Assembly (NCBI RefSeq): GCF_029227915.1
Contig: NC_079877.1
Span: forward strand, 868,001-932,000
Length of the DNA: 64,000 nt
Origin: Hydractinia symbiolongicarpus
Taxonomy: Eukaryota > Cnidaria > Hydrozoa > Anthoathecata > Hydractiniidae
Direction of reading: 5' to 3'
The notes under the pieces are model-generated. The model did not search any database and had not been told where the DNA came from. It saw only the letters and a list, made by a program, of their open reading frames with translations. Positions 13,173 through 27,516 of this stretch are shown piece by piece. Position numbers and translations under genes: made by a program. Position 1 is the stretch's first letter. Each line of letters starts with the position of its first letter.

Positions 13173-14910
13173 ACAAAGAAAATACCCAGGGAGTAAACTC
13201 ATTTCCCAAACGATTTTATAAATTATTTTTTCACCACTAAAACGTATGAGACTTGTAGTTTTCAAAAATGTTTTCATTTTTGATGAGACGCTGAATAAAA
13301 GAAGTTTAATCGCCGGCAAACAAAAACCCGCGATTTCCCGTAAATCCCGGACTCAGCCCGTATAGTCAAATGTATACAAAGAAAGTACCCTGCGAGTAAA
13401 CTCATTTCCAGAACGATTTTTTAAATTATCTTTTCACCACTAAAACGCACGAGACTTGTAGTTTTCAAAAATGTTTTCATTTTTGATGAGACGCTGAATA
13501 AAAGAAGTTTAATCACCGGCAAACGATAACCCGCGAATTCCCGTAAATCCCGGACTCGGCCCGTATAGTCAAAAGTATACAAAGCAAATACCCAGGGAGT
13601 AAACTCATTTCCAGAACGATTTTTTAAATTATCTTTTCACCACTAAAACGCATGAGACTTGTAGTTTTCAAAAATGTTTTCATTTTTGATGAGACGCTGA
13701 ATAAAAGATGTTTAATCGCCGGCAAACGAAAACCCGCGATTTCCCGTAAATCCCGGACTCGGTCCGTATAGTCAAAAGTATACAAAGAAAATACCCAGGG
13801 AGTAAACTCATTTCCAGAACGATTTTTTAAATTATCTTTTCACCACTAAAACGCATGAGACTTGTAGTTTTCAAAAATGTTTTCATTTTTGATGAGACGC
13901 GGAATAAAAGATGTTTATTCACCGGCAAACAAAAAGCCGCGATTTCCCGTAAATCCCGGACTCGGCTCGTATAGTCGAAAATATACAAAGAAAGTACCTG
14001 CGAGTAAACTAATTTCCAGAACGATTTTTTAGATTATCTTTTCACCACTAAAACGCATGAGACTTGTAGTTTTCAAAAATGTTTTCATTTTTGATGAGAC
14101 GCTGAATAAAAGAAGTTTAATCGCTGGCAAACGAAAACCCGCGAATTCCCGTAAATCCAGGACTCATCCCGTATAGCCAAAAGTATACAAAGAAAGTATC
14201 CAGGGAGTAAACTCATTTCCCGAACGATTTTATAAATTATTTTTTCACCACTAAAACGCATGAGACTTGTAGTTTTCAAAAATGTTTTCATTTTTGATGA
14301 GACGCTGAATAAAAGAAGTTTAATCGCCGGCAAACAAAAACCCGCGATTTCCCGTAAATCCCGGACTCAGCCCGTATAGTCAAATGTATGCAAAGAAAGT
14401 ACCCTGCGAGTAAACTCATTTCCAGAACGATTTTTTAAATTATTTTTTCACCACTAAAACGTATGAGACTTGTAGTTTTCAAAAATGATTTCATTTTTGA
14501 TGAGACGCTGAATAAAAGAAGTTTAATCGCCGGCAAACGAAAACCCGCGAATTCCGGTAAATCCCGGACTCGGCCCGTATAGTCAAAAGTATACAAAGAA
14601 AATACCCAGGGAGTAAACTCATTTCCAGACCGATTTTTTAAATTATCTTTTCACCACTAAAACGCATGAGACTTGTAGTTTTCAAAAATGTTTTCATTTT
14701 TGATGAGACGCTGAATAAAAGATGTTTAATCGCCGGCAAACGAAAACCCGCGATTTCCCGTAATTCCCGGGCTTGGCCCGTATAGTCGAATGTATACAAA
14801 GAAAGTACCCTGTGAGTAAACTCATTTCCAGAACGATTTTTTAAATTATCTTTTCACCACTAAAACGCACGAGACTTGTAGTTTTTAAAAATGTTTTCAT
14901 TTTTGATGAG
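13173..14910. repeat. Tail of the 19-monomer higher-order duplication
   Basis: This segment matches 7701-9438 at a constant shift of 5472 bp, including the rare variants GGCAAACGATAACCC, ATCCAGGACTCATCCCG and AAAATGATTTCATT. The match ends where 14913 reads GACGCTGAATAA and 9441 reads GACGCGGAATAA, which marks the boundary of the duplicated unit. Confidence 0.8.
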
Positions 14911-17900
14911 ACGCTGAATAAAAGAAGTTTAATCGCCGGCAAACGAAAACCCGCGAGTTCCTGTAAATCCCGGACTCGGTCCGTATAGTCAAAAGTATAC
15001 AAAGAAAATACCCAGGAAGTAAACCCATTTCCAGAACGATTTTTTAAATTACCTTTTCACCACTAAAACGCATGAGACTTGTAGTTTTCAAAAATGTTTT
15101 CATTTTTGATGAGACGCGGACTAAAAGATGTTTAATCGCCGGCAAACGAAAACCCGCAAAGTCCTGTAAATCCCGGACTCGGTCCGTATAGTCAAAAGTA
15201 TACAAAGAAAATACCCAGGGAGTAAACTCATTTCCAGAACGATTTTTTAAATTATTTTTTCACCACTAAAACGCATGAGACTTGTAGCTTTCAAAAATGT
15301 TTTCATTTTTGATGAGACGCGGAATAAAAGAAGTTTAATCGCCGGCAAACGAAAACCCGCGATTTCCCGTACATCCCGGACTCGGCCCGTATAGTCAAAA
15401 GTATACAAAGAAAATACCCAGGGAGTAAACTCATTTCCAGAACGATTTTTTAAATTATCTTTTCACCACTAAAACGCATGAGACTTGTAGTTTTCAAAAA
15501 TGTTTTCATTTTTGATGAGACGCTGAATAAAAGATGTTTAATCGCCGGCAAACGAAAACCCGCGATTTCCCGTAAATCCCGGGCTTGGCCCGTATAGTCG
15601 AATGTATACAAAGAAAGTACCCTGTGAGTAAACTCATTTCCAGAACGATTTTTTAAATTATCTTTTCACCACTAAAACGCACGAGACTTGTAGTTTTTAA
15701 AAATGTTTTCATTTTTGATGAGACGCTGAATAAAAGAAGTTTAATCGCCGGCAAACGAAAACCCGCGAATTCCGGTAAATCCCGGACTCGGTCCGAATAG
15801 TCAAAAGTATACAAAGAAAATACCCAGGGAGTAAACTCATTTCCCGAACGATTTTTTAAATTATCTTTTCACCACTAAAACGCACGAGACTTGTAGTTTT
15901 TAAAAATGTTTTCATTTTTGATGAGACGCTGAATAAAAGATGTTTAATCGCCGGCAAACGAAAACCCGCGATTTCCCGTAATTCCCGGGCTTGGCCCGTA
16001 TAGTCGAATGTATACAAAGAAAGTACCCTGTGAGTAAACTCATTTCCCGAACGATTTTTTAAATTATCTTTTCACCACTAAAACGCACGAGACTTGTAGT
16101 TTTTAAAAATGTTTTCATTTTTGATGAGACGCTGAATAAAAGAAGTTTAATCGCCGGCAAACGAAAACCCGCGAGTTCCTGTAAATCCCGGACTCGGTCC
16201 GTATAGTCAAAAGTATACAAAGAAAATACCCAGGAAGTAAACCCATTTCCAGAACGATTTTTTAAATTACCTTTTCACCACTAAAACGCATGAGACTTGT
16301 AGTTTTCAAAAATGTTTTCATTTTTGATGAGACGCAAAATAAAAGATGTTTAATCGCCGGCAAACGAAAACCCGCGAAGTCCTGTAAATCCCGGACTCGG
16401 TCCGTATAGTCAAAAGTATACAAAGAAAATACCCAGGGAGTAAACTCATTTCCAGAACGATTTTTTAAATTATTTTTTCACCACTAAAACGCATGAGACT
16501 TGTAGCTTTCAAAAATGTTTTCATTTTTGATGAGACGCGGAATAAAAGAAGTTTAATCGCCGGCAAACGAAAACCCGCGATTTCCCGTACATCCCGGACT
16601 CGGCCCGTATAGTCAAAAGTATACAAAGAAAATACCCAGGGAGTAAACTCATTTCCAGAACGATTTTTTAAATTATCTTTTCACCACTAAAACGCATGAG
16701 ACTTGTAGTTTTCAAAAATGTTTTCATTTTTGATGAGACGCTGAATAAAAGATGTTTAATCGCCGGCAAACGAAAACCCGCGATTTCCCGTAAATCCCGG
16801 GCTTGGCCCGTATAGTCGAATGTATACAAAGAAAGTACCCTGTGAGTAAACTCATTTCCAAAACGATTTTTTAAATTATCTTTTCACCACTAAAACGCAC
16901 GAGACTTGTAGTTTTTAAAAATGTTTTCATTTTTGATGAGACGCTGAATAAAAGAAGTTTAATCGCCGGCAAACGAAAACCCGCGAATTCCTGTAAATCC
17001 CGGACTCGGTCCGAATAGTCAAAAGTATACAAAGAAAATACCCAGGGAGTAAACTCATTTCCAGAACGATTTTTTAAATTATTTTTTCACCACTAAAACG
17101 CATGAGACTTGTAGTTTTCAAAAATGTTTTCATTTTTGATGAGACGCGGAATAAAAGAAGTTTAATCGCCGGCAAACGAAAACCCGCGATTTCCCGTACA
17201 TCCCGGACTCGGCCCGTATAGTCAAAAGTATACAAAGAAAATACCCAGGGAGTAAACTCATTTCCAGAACGATTTTTTAAATTATCTTTTCACCACCAAA
17301 ACGCACGAGACTTGTAGTTTTTAAAAATGTTTTCATTTTTGATGAGACGCTGAATAACAGAAGTTTAATCGCTGGCAAACGAAAACCCGCGAATTCCTGT
17401 AAATCCCGGACTCGGTCCGAATAGTCAAAAGTATACAAAGAAAATACCCATGGAGTAAACTCATTTCCAGAACGATTTTTTAAATTATCTTTTCACCACT
17501 AAAACGTATGAGACTTGTAGTTTTCAAAAATGTTTTCATTTTTGATGAGACGCTGAATAAAAGAAGTTTAATCGCCGGCAAACAAAAACCCGCAATTTCC
17601 CGTAAATCCCGGACTCAGCCCGTATAGTCAAATGTATACAAAGAAAGTACCCTGCGAGTAAACTCATTTCCAGAACGATTTTTTAAACTATCTTTTCACC
17701 ACTAAAACGCACGAGACTTGTAGTTTTCAAAAATGTTTTCATTTTTGATGAGACGCTGAATAATAGAAGTTTAATCGCCGGCAAACCAAAACCCCCGATT
17801 TCCCGCAAATCCCGTGCTTGGCCCGTATAGTCGAGTATATACAAAGAAAGTACACTGTGAGTAAACTCATTTCCAGAACGATTTTTTAAATTATCTTTTC

Positions 17901-19399
17901 ACCACTAAAACGCATGAGACTTGTAGTTTTCAAAAATGTTTTCTTTTTTGATGAGACGCTGAATAAAAGAAGTTTAATCGCCGGCAAACGAAAACCCGCG
18001 AGTTCCTGTAAATCCCGGACTCGGTCCGTATAGTCAAAAGTATACAAAGAAAATACCCAGGAAGTAAACCCATTTCCAGAACGATTTTTTAAATTACCTT
18101 TTCACCACTAAAACGCATGAGACTTGTAGTTTTCAAAAATGTTTTCATTTTTGATGAGACGCGGACTAAAAGATGTTTAATCGCCGGCAAACGAAAACCC
18201 GCGAAGTCCTGTAAATCCCGGACTCGGTCCGTATAGTCAAAAGTATACAAAGAAAATACCCAGGGAGTAAACTCATTTCCAGAACGATTTTTTAATTTAT
18301 TTTTTCACCACTAAAACGCATGAGACTTGTAGCTTTCAAAAATGTTTTCATTTTTGATGAGACGCGGAATAAAAGAAGTTTAATCGCCGGCAAACGAAAA
18401 CCCGCGATTTCCCGTACATCCCGGACTCGGCCCGTATAGTCAAAAGTATACAAAGAAAATACCCAGGGAGTAAACTCATTTCCAGAACGATTTTTTAAAT
18501 TATCTTTTCACCACTAAAACGCATGAGACTTGTAGTTTTCAAAAATGTTTTCATTTTTGATGAGACGCTGAATAAAAGATGTTTAATCGCCGGCAAACGA
18601 AAACCCGCGATTTCCCGTAAATCCGGGGCTTGGCCCGTATAGTCGAATGTATACAAAGAAAGTACCCTGTGGGTAAACTCATTTCCAGAACGATTTTTTA
18701 AATTATCTTTTCCCCACTAAAACGCACGAGACTTGTAGTTTTTAAAAATGTTTTCATTTTTGATGAGACGCTGAATAAAAGAAGTTTAATCGCCGGCAAA
18801 CGAAAACCCGCGAATTCCTGTAAATCCCGGACTCGGTCCGAATAGTCAAAAGTATACAAAGAAAATACCCAGGGAGTAAACTCATTTCCAGAACGATTTT
18901 TTAAATTATTTTTTCACCACTAAAACGCATGAGACTTGTAGTTTTCAAAAATGTTTTCATTTTTGATGAGACGCGGAATAAAAGAAGTTTAATCGCCGGC
19001 AAACGAAAACCCGCGATTTCCCGTACATCCCGGACTCGGCCCGTATAGTCAAAAGTATACAAAGAAAATACCCAGGGAGTAAACTCATTTCCAGAACGAT
19101 TTTTTAAATTATCTTTTCACCACTAAAACGCATGAGACTTGTAGTTTTCAAAAATGTTTTCATTTTTGATGAGACGCTGAATAAAAGATGTTTAATCGCC
19201 GGCAAACGAAAACCCGCGATTTCCCGTAAATCCCGGGCTTGGCCCGTATAGTCGAATGTATACAAAGAAAGTATCCTGTGAGTAAACTCATTTCCAGAAC
19301 GATTTTTTAAATTATCTTTTCACCACCAAAACGCACGAGACTTGTAGTTTTTAAAAATGTTTTCATTTTTGATGAGACGCTGAATAAAAGAAGTTTAAT

Positions 19400-22300
19400 C
19401 GCTGGCAAACGAAAACCCGCGAATTCTTGTAAATCCCGGACTCGGTCCGAATAGTCAAAAGTATACAAAGAAAATACCCAGGGAGTAAACTCATTTCCAG
19501 AACGATTTTTTAAATTATCTTTTCACCACTAAAACGTATGAGACTTGTAGTTTTCAAAAATGTTTTCATTTTTGATGAGACGCTGAATAAAAGAAGTTTA
19601 ATCGCCGGCAAACAAAAACCCGCAATTTCCCGTAAATCCCGGACTCAGCCCGTATAGTCAAATGTATACAAAGAAAGTACCCTGCGAGTAAACTCATTTC
19701 CAGAACGATTTTTTAAACTATCTTTTCACCACTAAAACGCACGAGACTTGTAGTTTTCAAAAATGTTTTCATTTTTGATGAGACGCTGAATAATAGAAGT
19801 TTAATCGCCGGCAAACCAAAACCCCCGATTTCCCGCAAATCCCGTGCTTGGTCCGTATAGTCGAGTATATACAAAGAAAGTACACTGTGAGTAAACTCAT
19901 TTCCAGAACGATTTTTTAAATTATCTTTTCACCACTAAAACGCATGAGACTTGTAGTTTTCAAAAATGTTTTCATTTTTGATGACACGCTGAATAAACGA
20001 TGTTTAATCGCCGGCAAACGAAAACCCGCGATTTCCCGTAAATCCCGGGCTTGGCCCGTATAGTCGAATGTATACAAAGAAAGTACCCTGTGAGTAAACT
20101 CATTTCCCGAACGATTTTTTAACTTAAATTTTCACCACTAAAACGCATGACACTTGTAGTTTTCAGGAATGTTTTCATTTTTGATGAAACGCTTAATGAA
20201 AGAAGTTTAATCGTCGGCAAACGAAAATCCGCGATTTTCCGTAAATCCCGGGCTTGGCCCGTATAGTCAAAAATATACAAAGAAAGTACCCTGCGAGTAA
20301 ACTCATTTCCAGAACGATTTTTTAAATTATCTTGTCACCACTAAAACGCACGAGACTTGTAGTTTTCAAAAATGTTTTCATTTTTGATGAGACGCTGAAT
20401 AAAAAAAGTTTAATCGTTGGCAAACGAAAACCCGCGAATTCCCGTAAATCCCGGACTCGGCCCGTATAGCCAAAAGTATACAAAGAAAGTATCCAGGGAG
20501 TAAACTCATTTCCCGAACGATTTTTTAAATTATTTTTTCACCACTAAAACGCATGAGACTTGTAGTTTTCAAAAATGTTTTCATTTCTGATGAGACGCGG
20601 AATAAAAGAAGTTTAATCGCCGGCAAACGAAAACCCGCGATTTCCCGTACATCCCGGACTCGGCCCGTATAGTCAAAAGTATACAAAGAAAATACCCAGG
20701 GAGTAAACTCATTTCCCAAACGATTTTTTAAATTATTTTTTCACCACTAAAACGTATGAGACTTGTAGTTTTCAAAAATGTTTTCATTTTTGATGAGACG
20801 CGGAATAAAAGATGTTTAATCACCGGCAAACGAAAAGCCGCGATTTCCCGTAAATCCCGGACATGGCCCGTACAGTCAAAAATATACAAAGAAAGTACCC
20901 TGCGAGTAAACTCATTTCCAGAACGATTTTTTAAATTATCTTTTCACCACTAAAACGCATGAGACTTGTAGTTTTCAAAAATGTTTTCATTTTTGATGAG
21001 ACGCTGAATAAAAGAAGTTTAATCGCCGACAAACAAAAACCCGCAATTTCCTGTAAATCCCGGACTCAACCCGTATAGTCAAATGTATACAAAGAAAGTA
21101 CCCTGTGAGTAAACTCATTTCCCGAACGATTTTTTAAACTATCTTTTCACCACTAAAACGCACGAGACTTGTAGTTTTCAGGAATGTTTTCATTTTTGAT
21201 GAGACGCTTGATGAAAGAAGTTTAATCGTCGGCAAACGAAAACCCGCGATTTCCCGTAAATCCCGGGCTTGGCCCGTATAGTCAAAAATATACAAAGAAA
21301 GTACCCTGCGAGGAAACTCATTTCCAGAACGATTTTTTAAATTATCTTTTCACCACTAAAACGCACGAGACTTGTAGCTTTCAAAAATGTTTTCATTTTT
21401 GATGAGACGCTGAATAAAAGAAGTTTAATCGCTGGCAAACGAAAACCCGCGAATTCCCGTACATCCCGGACTCGGCCCGTATAGTCAAAAGTATACAAAG
21501 AAAATACCCAGGGAGTAAACTCATTTCCCGAACGATTTTTTAAATTATTTTTTCACCACTAAAACGTATGAGACTTGTAGTTTTCAAAAATGTTTTCATT
21601 TTTGATGAGACGCGGAATAAAAGATGTTTAATCGCCGGCAAACGAAAACCCGCGAAGTCCTGTAAATCCCGGACTCGGTCCGTATAGTCAAAAGTATACA
21701 AAAAAAATACCCAGGGAGTAAACTCATTTCCAGAACGATTTTTTAAATTATTTTTTCACCACTAAAACGCATGAGACTTGTAGCTTTCAAAAATGTTTTC
21801 ATTTTTGATGAGACGCTGAATAAAAGATGTTTAATCGCCGGCAAACGAAAACCCGCGATTTCCCGTAAATCCCGGGCTTGGCCCGTATAGTCGAATGTAT
21901 ACAAAGAAAGTACCCTGTGAGTAAACTCATTTCCAGAACGATTTTTTAAATTATCTTTTCACCACTAAAACGCACGAGACTTGTAGTTTTTAAAAATGTT
22001 TTCATTTTTGAAGAGACGCTGAATAAAAGAAGTTTAATCGCCGGCAAACGAAAACCCGCGAATTCCTGTAAATCCCGGACTCGGTCCGAATAGTCAAAAG
22101 TATACAAAGAAAATACCCAGGGAGTAAACTCATTTCCAGAACGATTTTTTAAATTATTTTTTCACCACTAAAACGCATGAGACTTGTAGTTTTCAAAAAT
22201 GTTTTCATTTTTGATGAGACGCGGAATAAAAGAAGTTTAATCGCCGGCAAACGAAAACCCGCGATTTCCCGTACATCCCGGACTCGGCCCGTATAGTCAA

Positions 22301-24780
22301 AAGTATACAAAGAAAATACCCAGGGAGTAAACTCATTTCCAGAACGATTTTTTAAATTATCTTTTCACCACTAAAACGCATGAGACTTGTAGTTTTTAAA
22401 AATGTTTTCATTTTTGATGAGACGCTGAATAAAAGAAGTTTAATCGCTGGCAAACGAAAACCCGCGAATTCCTGTAAATCCCGGACTCGGTCCGAATAGT
22501 CAAAAGTATACAAAGAAAATACCCAGGGAGTAAACTCATTTCCAGAACGATTTTTTAAATTATCTTTTCACCACTAAAACGTATGAGACTTGTAGTTTTC
22601 AAAAATGTTTTCATTTTTGATGAGACGCTGAATAAAAGAAGTTTAATCGCCGGCAAACAAAAACCCGCAATTTCCCGTAAATCCCGGACTCAGCCCGTAT
22701 AGTCAAATGTATACAAAGAAAGTACCCTGCGAGTAAACTCATTTCCAGAACGATTTTTTAAACTATCTTTTCACCACTAAAACGCACGAGACTTGTAGTT
22801 TTCAAAAATGTTTTCATTTTTGATGAGACGCTGAATAATAGAAGTTTAATCGCCGGCAAACGAAAACCCCCGATTTCCCGCAAATCCCGTGCTTGGCCCG
22901 TATAGTCGAGTATATACAAAGAAAGTACACTGTGAGTAAACTCATTTCCAGAACGATTTTTTAAATTATCTTTTCACCACTAAAACGCATGAGACTTGTA
23001 GTTTTCAAAAATGTTTTCATTTTTGATGACACGCTGAATAAACGATGTTTAATCGCCGGCAAACGAAAACCCGCGATTTCCCGTAAATCCCGGGCTTGGC
23101 CCGTATAGTCGAATGTATACAAAGAAAGTACCCTGTGAGTAAACTCATTTCCCGAACGATTTTTTAACTTATTTTTTCACCACTAAAACGCATGAGACTT
23201 GTAGTTTTCAGGAATGTCTTCATTTTTGATGAAACGCTTAATGAAAGAAGTTTAATCGTCGGCAAACGAAAATCCGCGATTTTCCGTAAATCCCGGGCTT
23301 GGCCCGTATAGTCAAAAATATACAAAGAAAGTACCCTGCGAGTAAACTAATTTCCAGAACGATTTTTTAAATTATCTTGTCACCACTAAAACGCATGAGA
23401 CTTGTAGTTTTCAAAAATGTTTTCATTTTTGATGAGACGCTGAATAAAAAAAGTTTAATCGTTGGCAAACGAAAACCCGCGAATTCCCGTAAATCCCGGA
23501 CTCGGCCCGTATAGCCAAAAGTATACAAAGAAAGTATCCAGGGAGTAAACTCATTTCCCGAACGATTTTTTAAATTATTTTTTCACCACTAAAACGCATG
23601 AGACTTGTAGTTTTCAAAAATGTTTTCATTTTTGATGAGACGCTGAATAAAAGAAGTTTAATCGCCGGCAAACGAAAACCCGCGATTTCCCGTACATCCC
23701 GGACTCGGCCCGTATAGTCAAAAGTATACAAAGAAAATACCCAGGAAGTAAACTCATTTCCCAAACGATTTTTTAAATTATTTTTTCACCACTAAAACGT
23801 ATGAGACTTGTAGTTTTCAAAAATGTTTTCATTTTTGATGAGACGCGGAATAAAAGATGTTTAATCACCGGCAAACGAAAAGGCGCGATTTCCCGTAAAT
23901 CCCGGACTCGGCCCGTACAGTCAAAAATATACAAAGAAAGTACCCTGCGAGTAAACTCATTTCCAGAACGATTTTTTAAATTATCTTTTCACCACTAAAA
24001 CGCATGAGACTTGTAGTTTTCAAAAATGTTTTCATTTTTGATGAGACGCTGAATAAAAGAAGTTTAATCGCTGGCAAACGAAAACTCGCGAATTCCCGTA
24101 AATCCCGGACTCGGCCCGTATAGCCAAAAGTATACAAAGAAAGTATCCAGGGAGTAAACTCATTTCCCGAACGATTTTTTAAATTATTTTTTCACCACTA
24201 ACACGCATGAGACTTGTAGTTTTCAAAAATGTTTTCATTTTTGATGAGACGCTGAATAAAAGAAGTTTAATCGCCGACAAACAAAAACCCGCAATTTCCT
24301 GTAAATCCCGGACTCAACCCGTACAGTCAAATGTATACAAAGAAAGTACCCTGTGAGTAAACTCATTTCCCGAACGATTTTTTAAACTATCTTTTCACCA
24401 CTAAAACGCACGAGACTTGTAGTTTTCAGGAATGTTTTCATTTTTGATGAGACGCTTGATGAAAGAAGTTTAATCGTCGGCAAACGAAAACCCGCGATTT
24501 CCCGTAAATCCCGGGCTTGGCCCGTATAGTCAAAAATATACAAAGAAAGTACCCTGCGAGGAAACTCATTTCCAGAACGATTTTTTAAATTATCTTTTCA
24601 CCACTAAAACGCACGAGACTTGTAGCTTTCAAAAATGTTTTCATTTTTGATGAGACGCTGAATAAAAGAAGTTTAATCGCTGGCAAACGAAAACCCGCGA
24701 ATTCCCGTACATCCCGGACTCGGCCCGTATAGTCAAAAGTATACAAAGAAAATACCCAGGGAGTAAACTCATTTTCCGAA
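19400..24780. repeat. ~3.05-kb higher-order duplication
   Basis: Variant-bearing monomers at 19401-21000 recur at +3045 bp (15 monomers), for example GCTGGC with GGTCCGAATAG at 19401 and 22446, ACACGCTGAATAAACG near 19983 and 23028, and matching monomers at 20756 and 23801. From ~21000 the shift becomes +3248, so one monomer was added in the second copy between ~23998 and 24250. Confidence 0.75.
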
Positions 24781-25348
24781 CGATTTTTTAAATTATTTTT
24801 TCTCCACTAAAACGTATGAGACTTGTAGTTTTCAAAAATGTTTTCATTTTTGATGAGACGCTGAAAAAAAGAAGTTTAATCGCCGGCAAACAAAAACCCG
24901 CCATTTCCCGTAAATCCTTGACTCAGCCCGTATAGTCAAATGTATACAAAGAAAGTACCCTGCGAGTAAACTCATTTCCAGAACGATTTTTTAAATTATC
25001 TTTTCACCACTAAAACGCACGAGACTTGTAGTTTTCAAAAATGTTTTCATTTTTGATGAGACGCTGAATAAAAGAAGTTTAATCGCCGGCAAACGAAAAC
25101 CCGCGATTTCCCGTAAATCCCGGACTCGGCCCGTATAGTCAAAAGTATACAAAGAAAATACCCAGGGAGTAAACTCATTTCCAGAACGATTTTTTAAATT
25201 ATCTTTTCACCACTAAAACGCATGAGACTTGTAGTTTTCAAAAATGTTTTCATTTTTGATGAGACGCTGAATAAAAGAAGTTTAATCGCCGGCAAACGAA
25301 AACCCGCGAATTCCCGTAAATCCCGGACTCGGCCCGTACAGTCAAAAG

Positions 25349-25416
25349 TATACAAAGAAAATACACAGGGAGTAAACTTATTTCCCGAACGATTTTTTAA
25401 ATTATTTTTTCACAAG
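25349..25416. repeat. Truncated 68-bp satellite monomer (135-bp deletion)
   Basis: The landmark TATAC occurs at 25349 and next at 25417 instead of ~25552. The sequence passes directly from TTATTTTTTCAC to AAGTATACAAAG, so the middle and 3' part of the monomer is missing. It marks the border of a more diverged stretch. Confidence 0.85.
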
Positions 25417-27516
25417 TATACAAAGAAAGTACCCAGGGAGTAATCTCATTTCCCGAACGATTTTTTAAATTATTTTTTCATCACTAAAACGCAGGAAACT
25501 TGTAGTTTTCAAAAATGTTTTGACTTTTGATGAGACGCTGAATAAAAGAAGTTTAATCGCCGGCAAACGAAAACACGCGATTTCCCGTAAATCCCTGACT
25601 CGGCACGTATAGTCAAAAGTATACAGAGAAAGTACCCATGGAGTAAACTCATTTCCCGAACGATTTTTAAAATTATGTTTTTACCACTAAAACGCATGAG
25701 ACTTGTAGTTTTCAGAAATGTTTTCATTTTTGATGAGACGCTGAATAAAAGAAGTTTAATCGTCGGCACACCAAAACCCGCGATTTCCCGTAAATCCCGG
25801 ACTCGGCCCGTATCGTCAAAAGTATACAAAGAAAGTACCCAGGGATTAAACTCATTTCCCGAACGATTTTTAAAATTATTTTTTCACCACTAAAACGCAT
25901 GAGACTTGTAGTTTTCAGAAATGTTTTCATTTTTGATGAGACGCTGAGTAAAAGAAGTTTAATCGCCGGCAAACGAAAACCCCCGATTTCCCCTAAATCC
26001 TGGCCACGACCCGTATAGTCAAAAGTATACAAAGAAAGTACCCAGGGAGTAAACTCATTTCCCGAACGATTTTTAAAATTATTTTTTCACCACTAAAACG
26101 CATGAGACTTTTAGTTTTCAGAAATGTTTTCATTTTTGATGAGACGCTGAATAAAAGAAGTTTAATCGCCGGCAAACGAAAACTCGCGATTTCCCCTAAA
26201 TCCTGAATACGACCCGTATAGTCAAAAGTATACAAAGAAAGTACCCAGGGAATAAACTCATTTCCCGAACGATTTTTTAAATTATTTTTTCATCACTAAA
26301 ACGCAGGAAACTTGTAGTTTTCAAAAATGTTTTCATTTTTGATGAGACGCTGAATAAAAGAAGTTTAATCGCCGGCAAACGAAAACACGCGATTTCCCGT
26401 AAATCCCTGACTCGGCACGTATAATCAAAAGTATACAAAGAAAGTACCCAGGAAGTAAACTCATTTCCCGAACGATTTTTTAAATTATTTTTTCACCACT
26501 AAAACGCATGAGACATGTAGTTTTCAAAAATGTTTTCATTTTTGATGAGACACTGAATAAAAAAGTTTAATCGTCGGCAAACGAAAACCCGCGATTTCCC
26601 GTAAATCCCTGACTCGGCCCGTATAGTCAGAAGTATACAAAGAATATACCCAGGGAGTAAACTCATTTCCCGAACGATTTTTTAAATTATTTTTTCACCA
26701 GTAAAACGCATAAGACTTTTAGTTTTCAGAAATGTTTTCATTTTTGATGAGACGCTGAATAAAAGAAGTTTAATCGCCGGCAAACGAAAACCCGCGATTT
26801 CCCCTAAATCCCGGACACGACCCGTATGGTCAAAAGTATACAAAGAAAGTACCTATGGAGTAAACTCATTTCCCGAACGATTTTTTAAATTAGTTTTCCA
26901 CCACTAAATCGCATGAGACTCGTAGTTTTCAAATATGTTTTCATTTTTGTAGAGACGCTGAATAAAAGAAGTTTAATCGCCGGCAAACGAAAACCCGCGA
27001 TTTTCCGTAAATTCCTGACTCGGCCCGTATAGTCAGAAGTATACAAAGAAAGAACCCAGGGAGTAAACTCATTTCCCGAACGATTTTTTAAATTCGTTTT
27101 TCACCACTAAAACGCATGAGACTTGTAGTTTTCAAAAATGTTTTCATTTTTGATGAGACGCTGAATAAAAGAAGTTTAATCGCCGGCAAACGAACACCCG
27201 CGATTTGCCCAAAATCCTGGCCACAACCCGTATGGTCAAAAGTATACAAAGAAAGTACCCAGAGAGTAAACTCATTTCCCGAACGATTTTTAAAATTGGT
27301 TTTTCACCACTAAAACGCATGAGACTTGTAGTTTTCAAAAATGTTTTCAGTTTTGATGACACGCTAAATAAAAGAAGTCTAATCGCCGGCAAACGAAAAC
27401 CCGCGATTTCCCGTAAATCCCGGACTCGGCCCGTATGGTCAAAAGTATACAAAGAAAGTACCCAGGAAGTAAACTCATTTCCCGAACGATTTTTTAAATT
27501 ATCTTTTCACCACTAA
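25414..27516. repeat. Diverged satellite subdomain
   Basis: Monomers here share features rare elsewhere: GATTTTTAAAATTATTTTTTC, ATCACTAAAACGCAGGAAAC, AAACACGCGATTTCC, ATCCCTGACTCGGCACG and CGACCCGTATGGTC. A local four-monomer period is seen (GCAGGAAACTTG at 25491 and 26303, 812 bp). Between copies there are more private substitutions than in the neighbouring arrays, as expected of an older, less homogenised patch. Confidence 0.75.
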
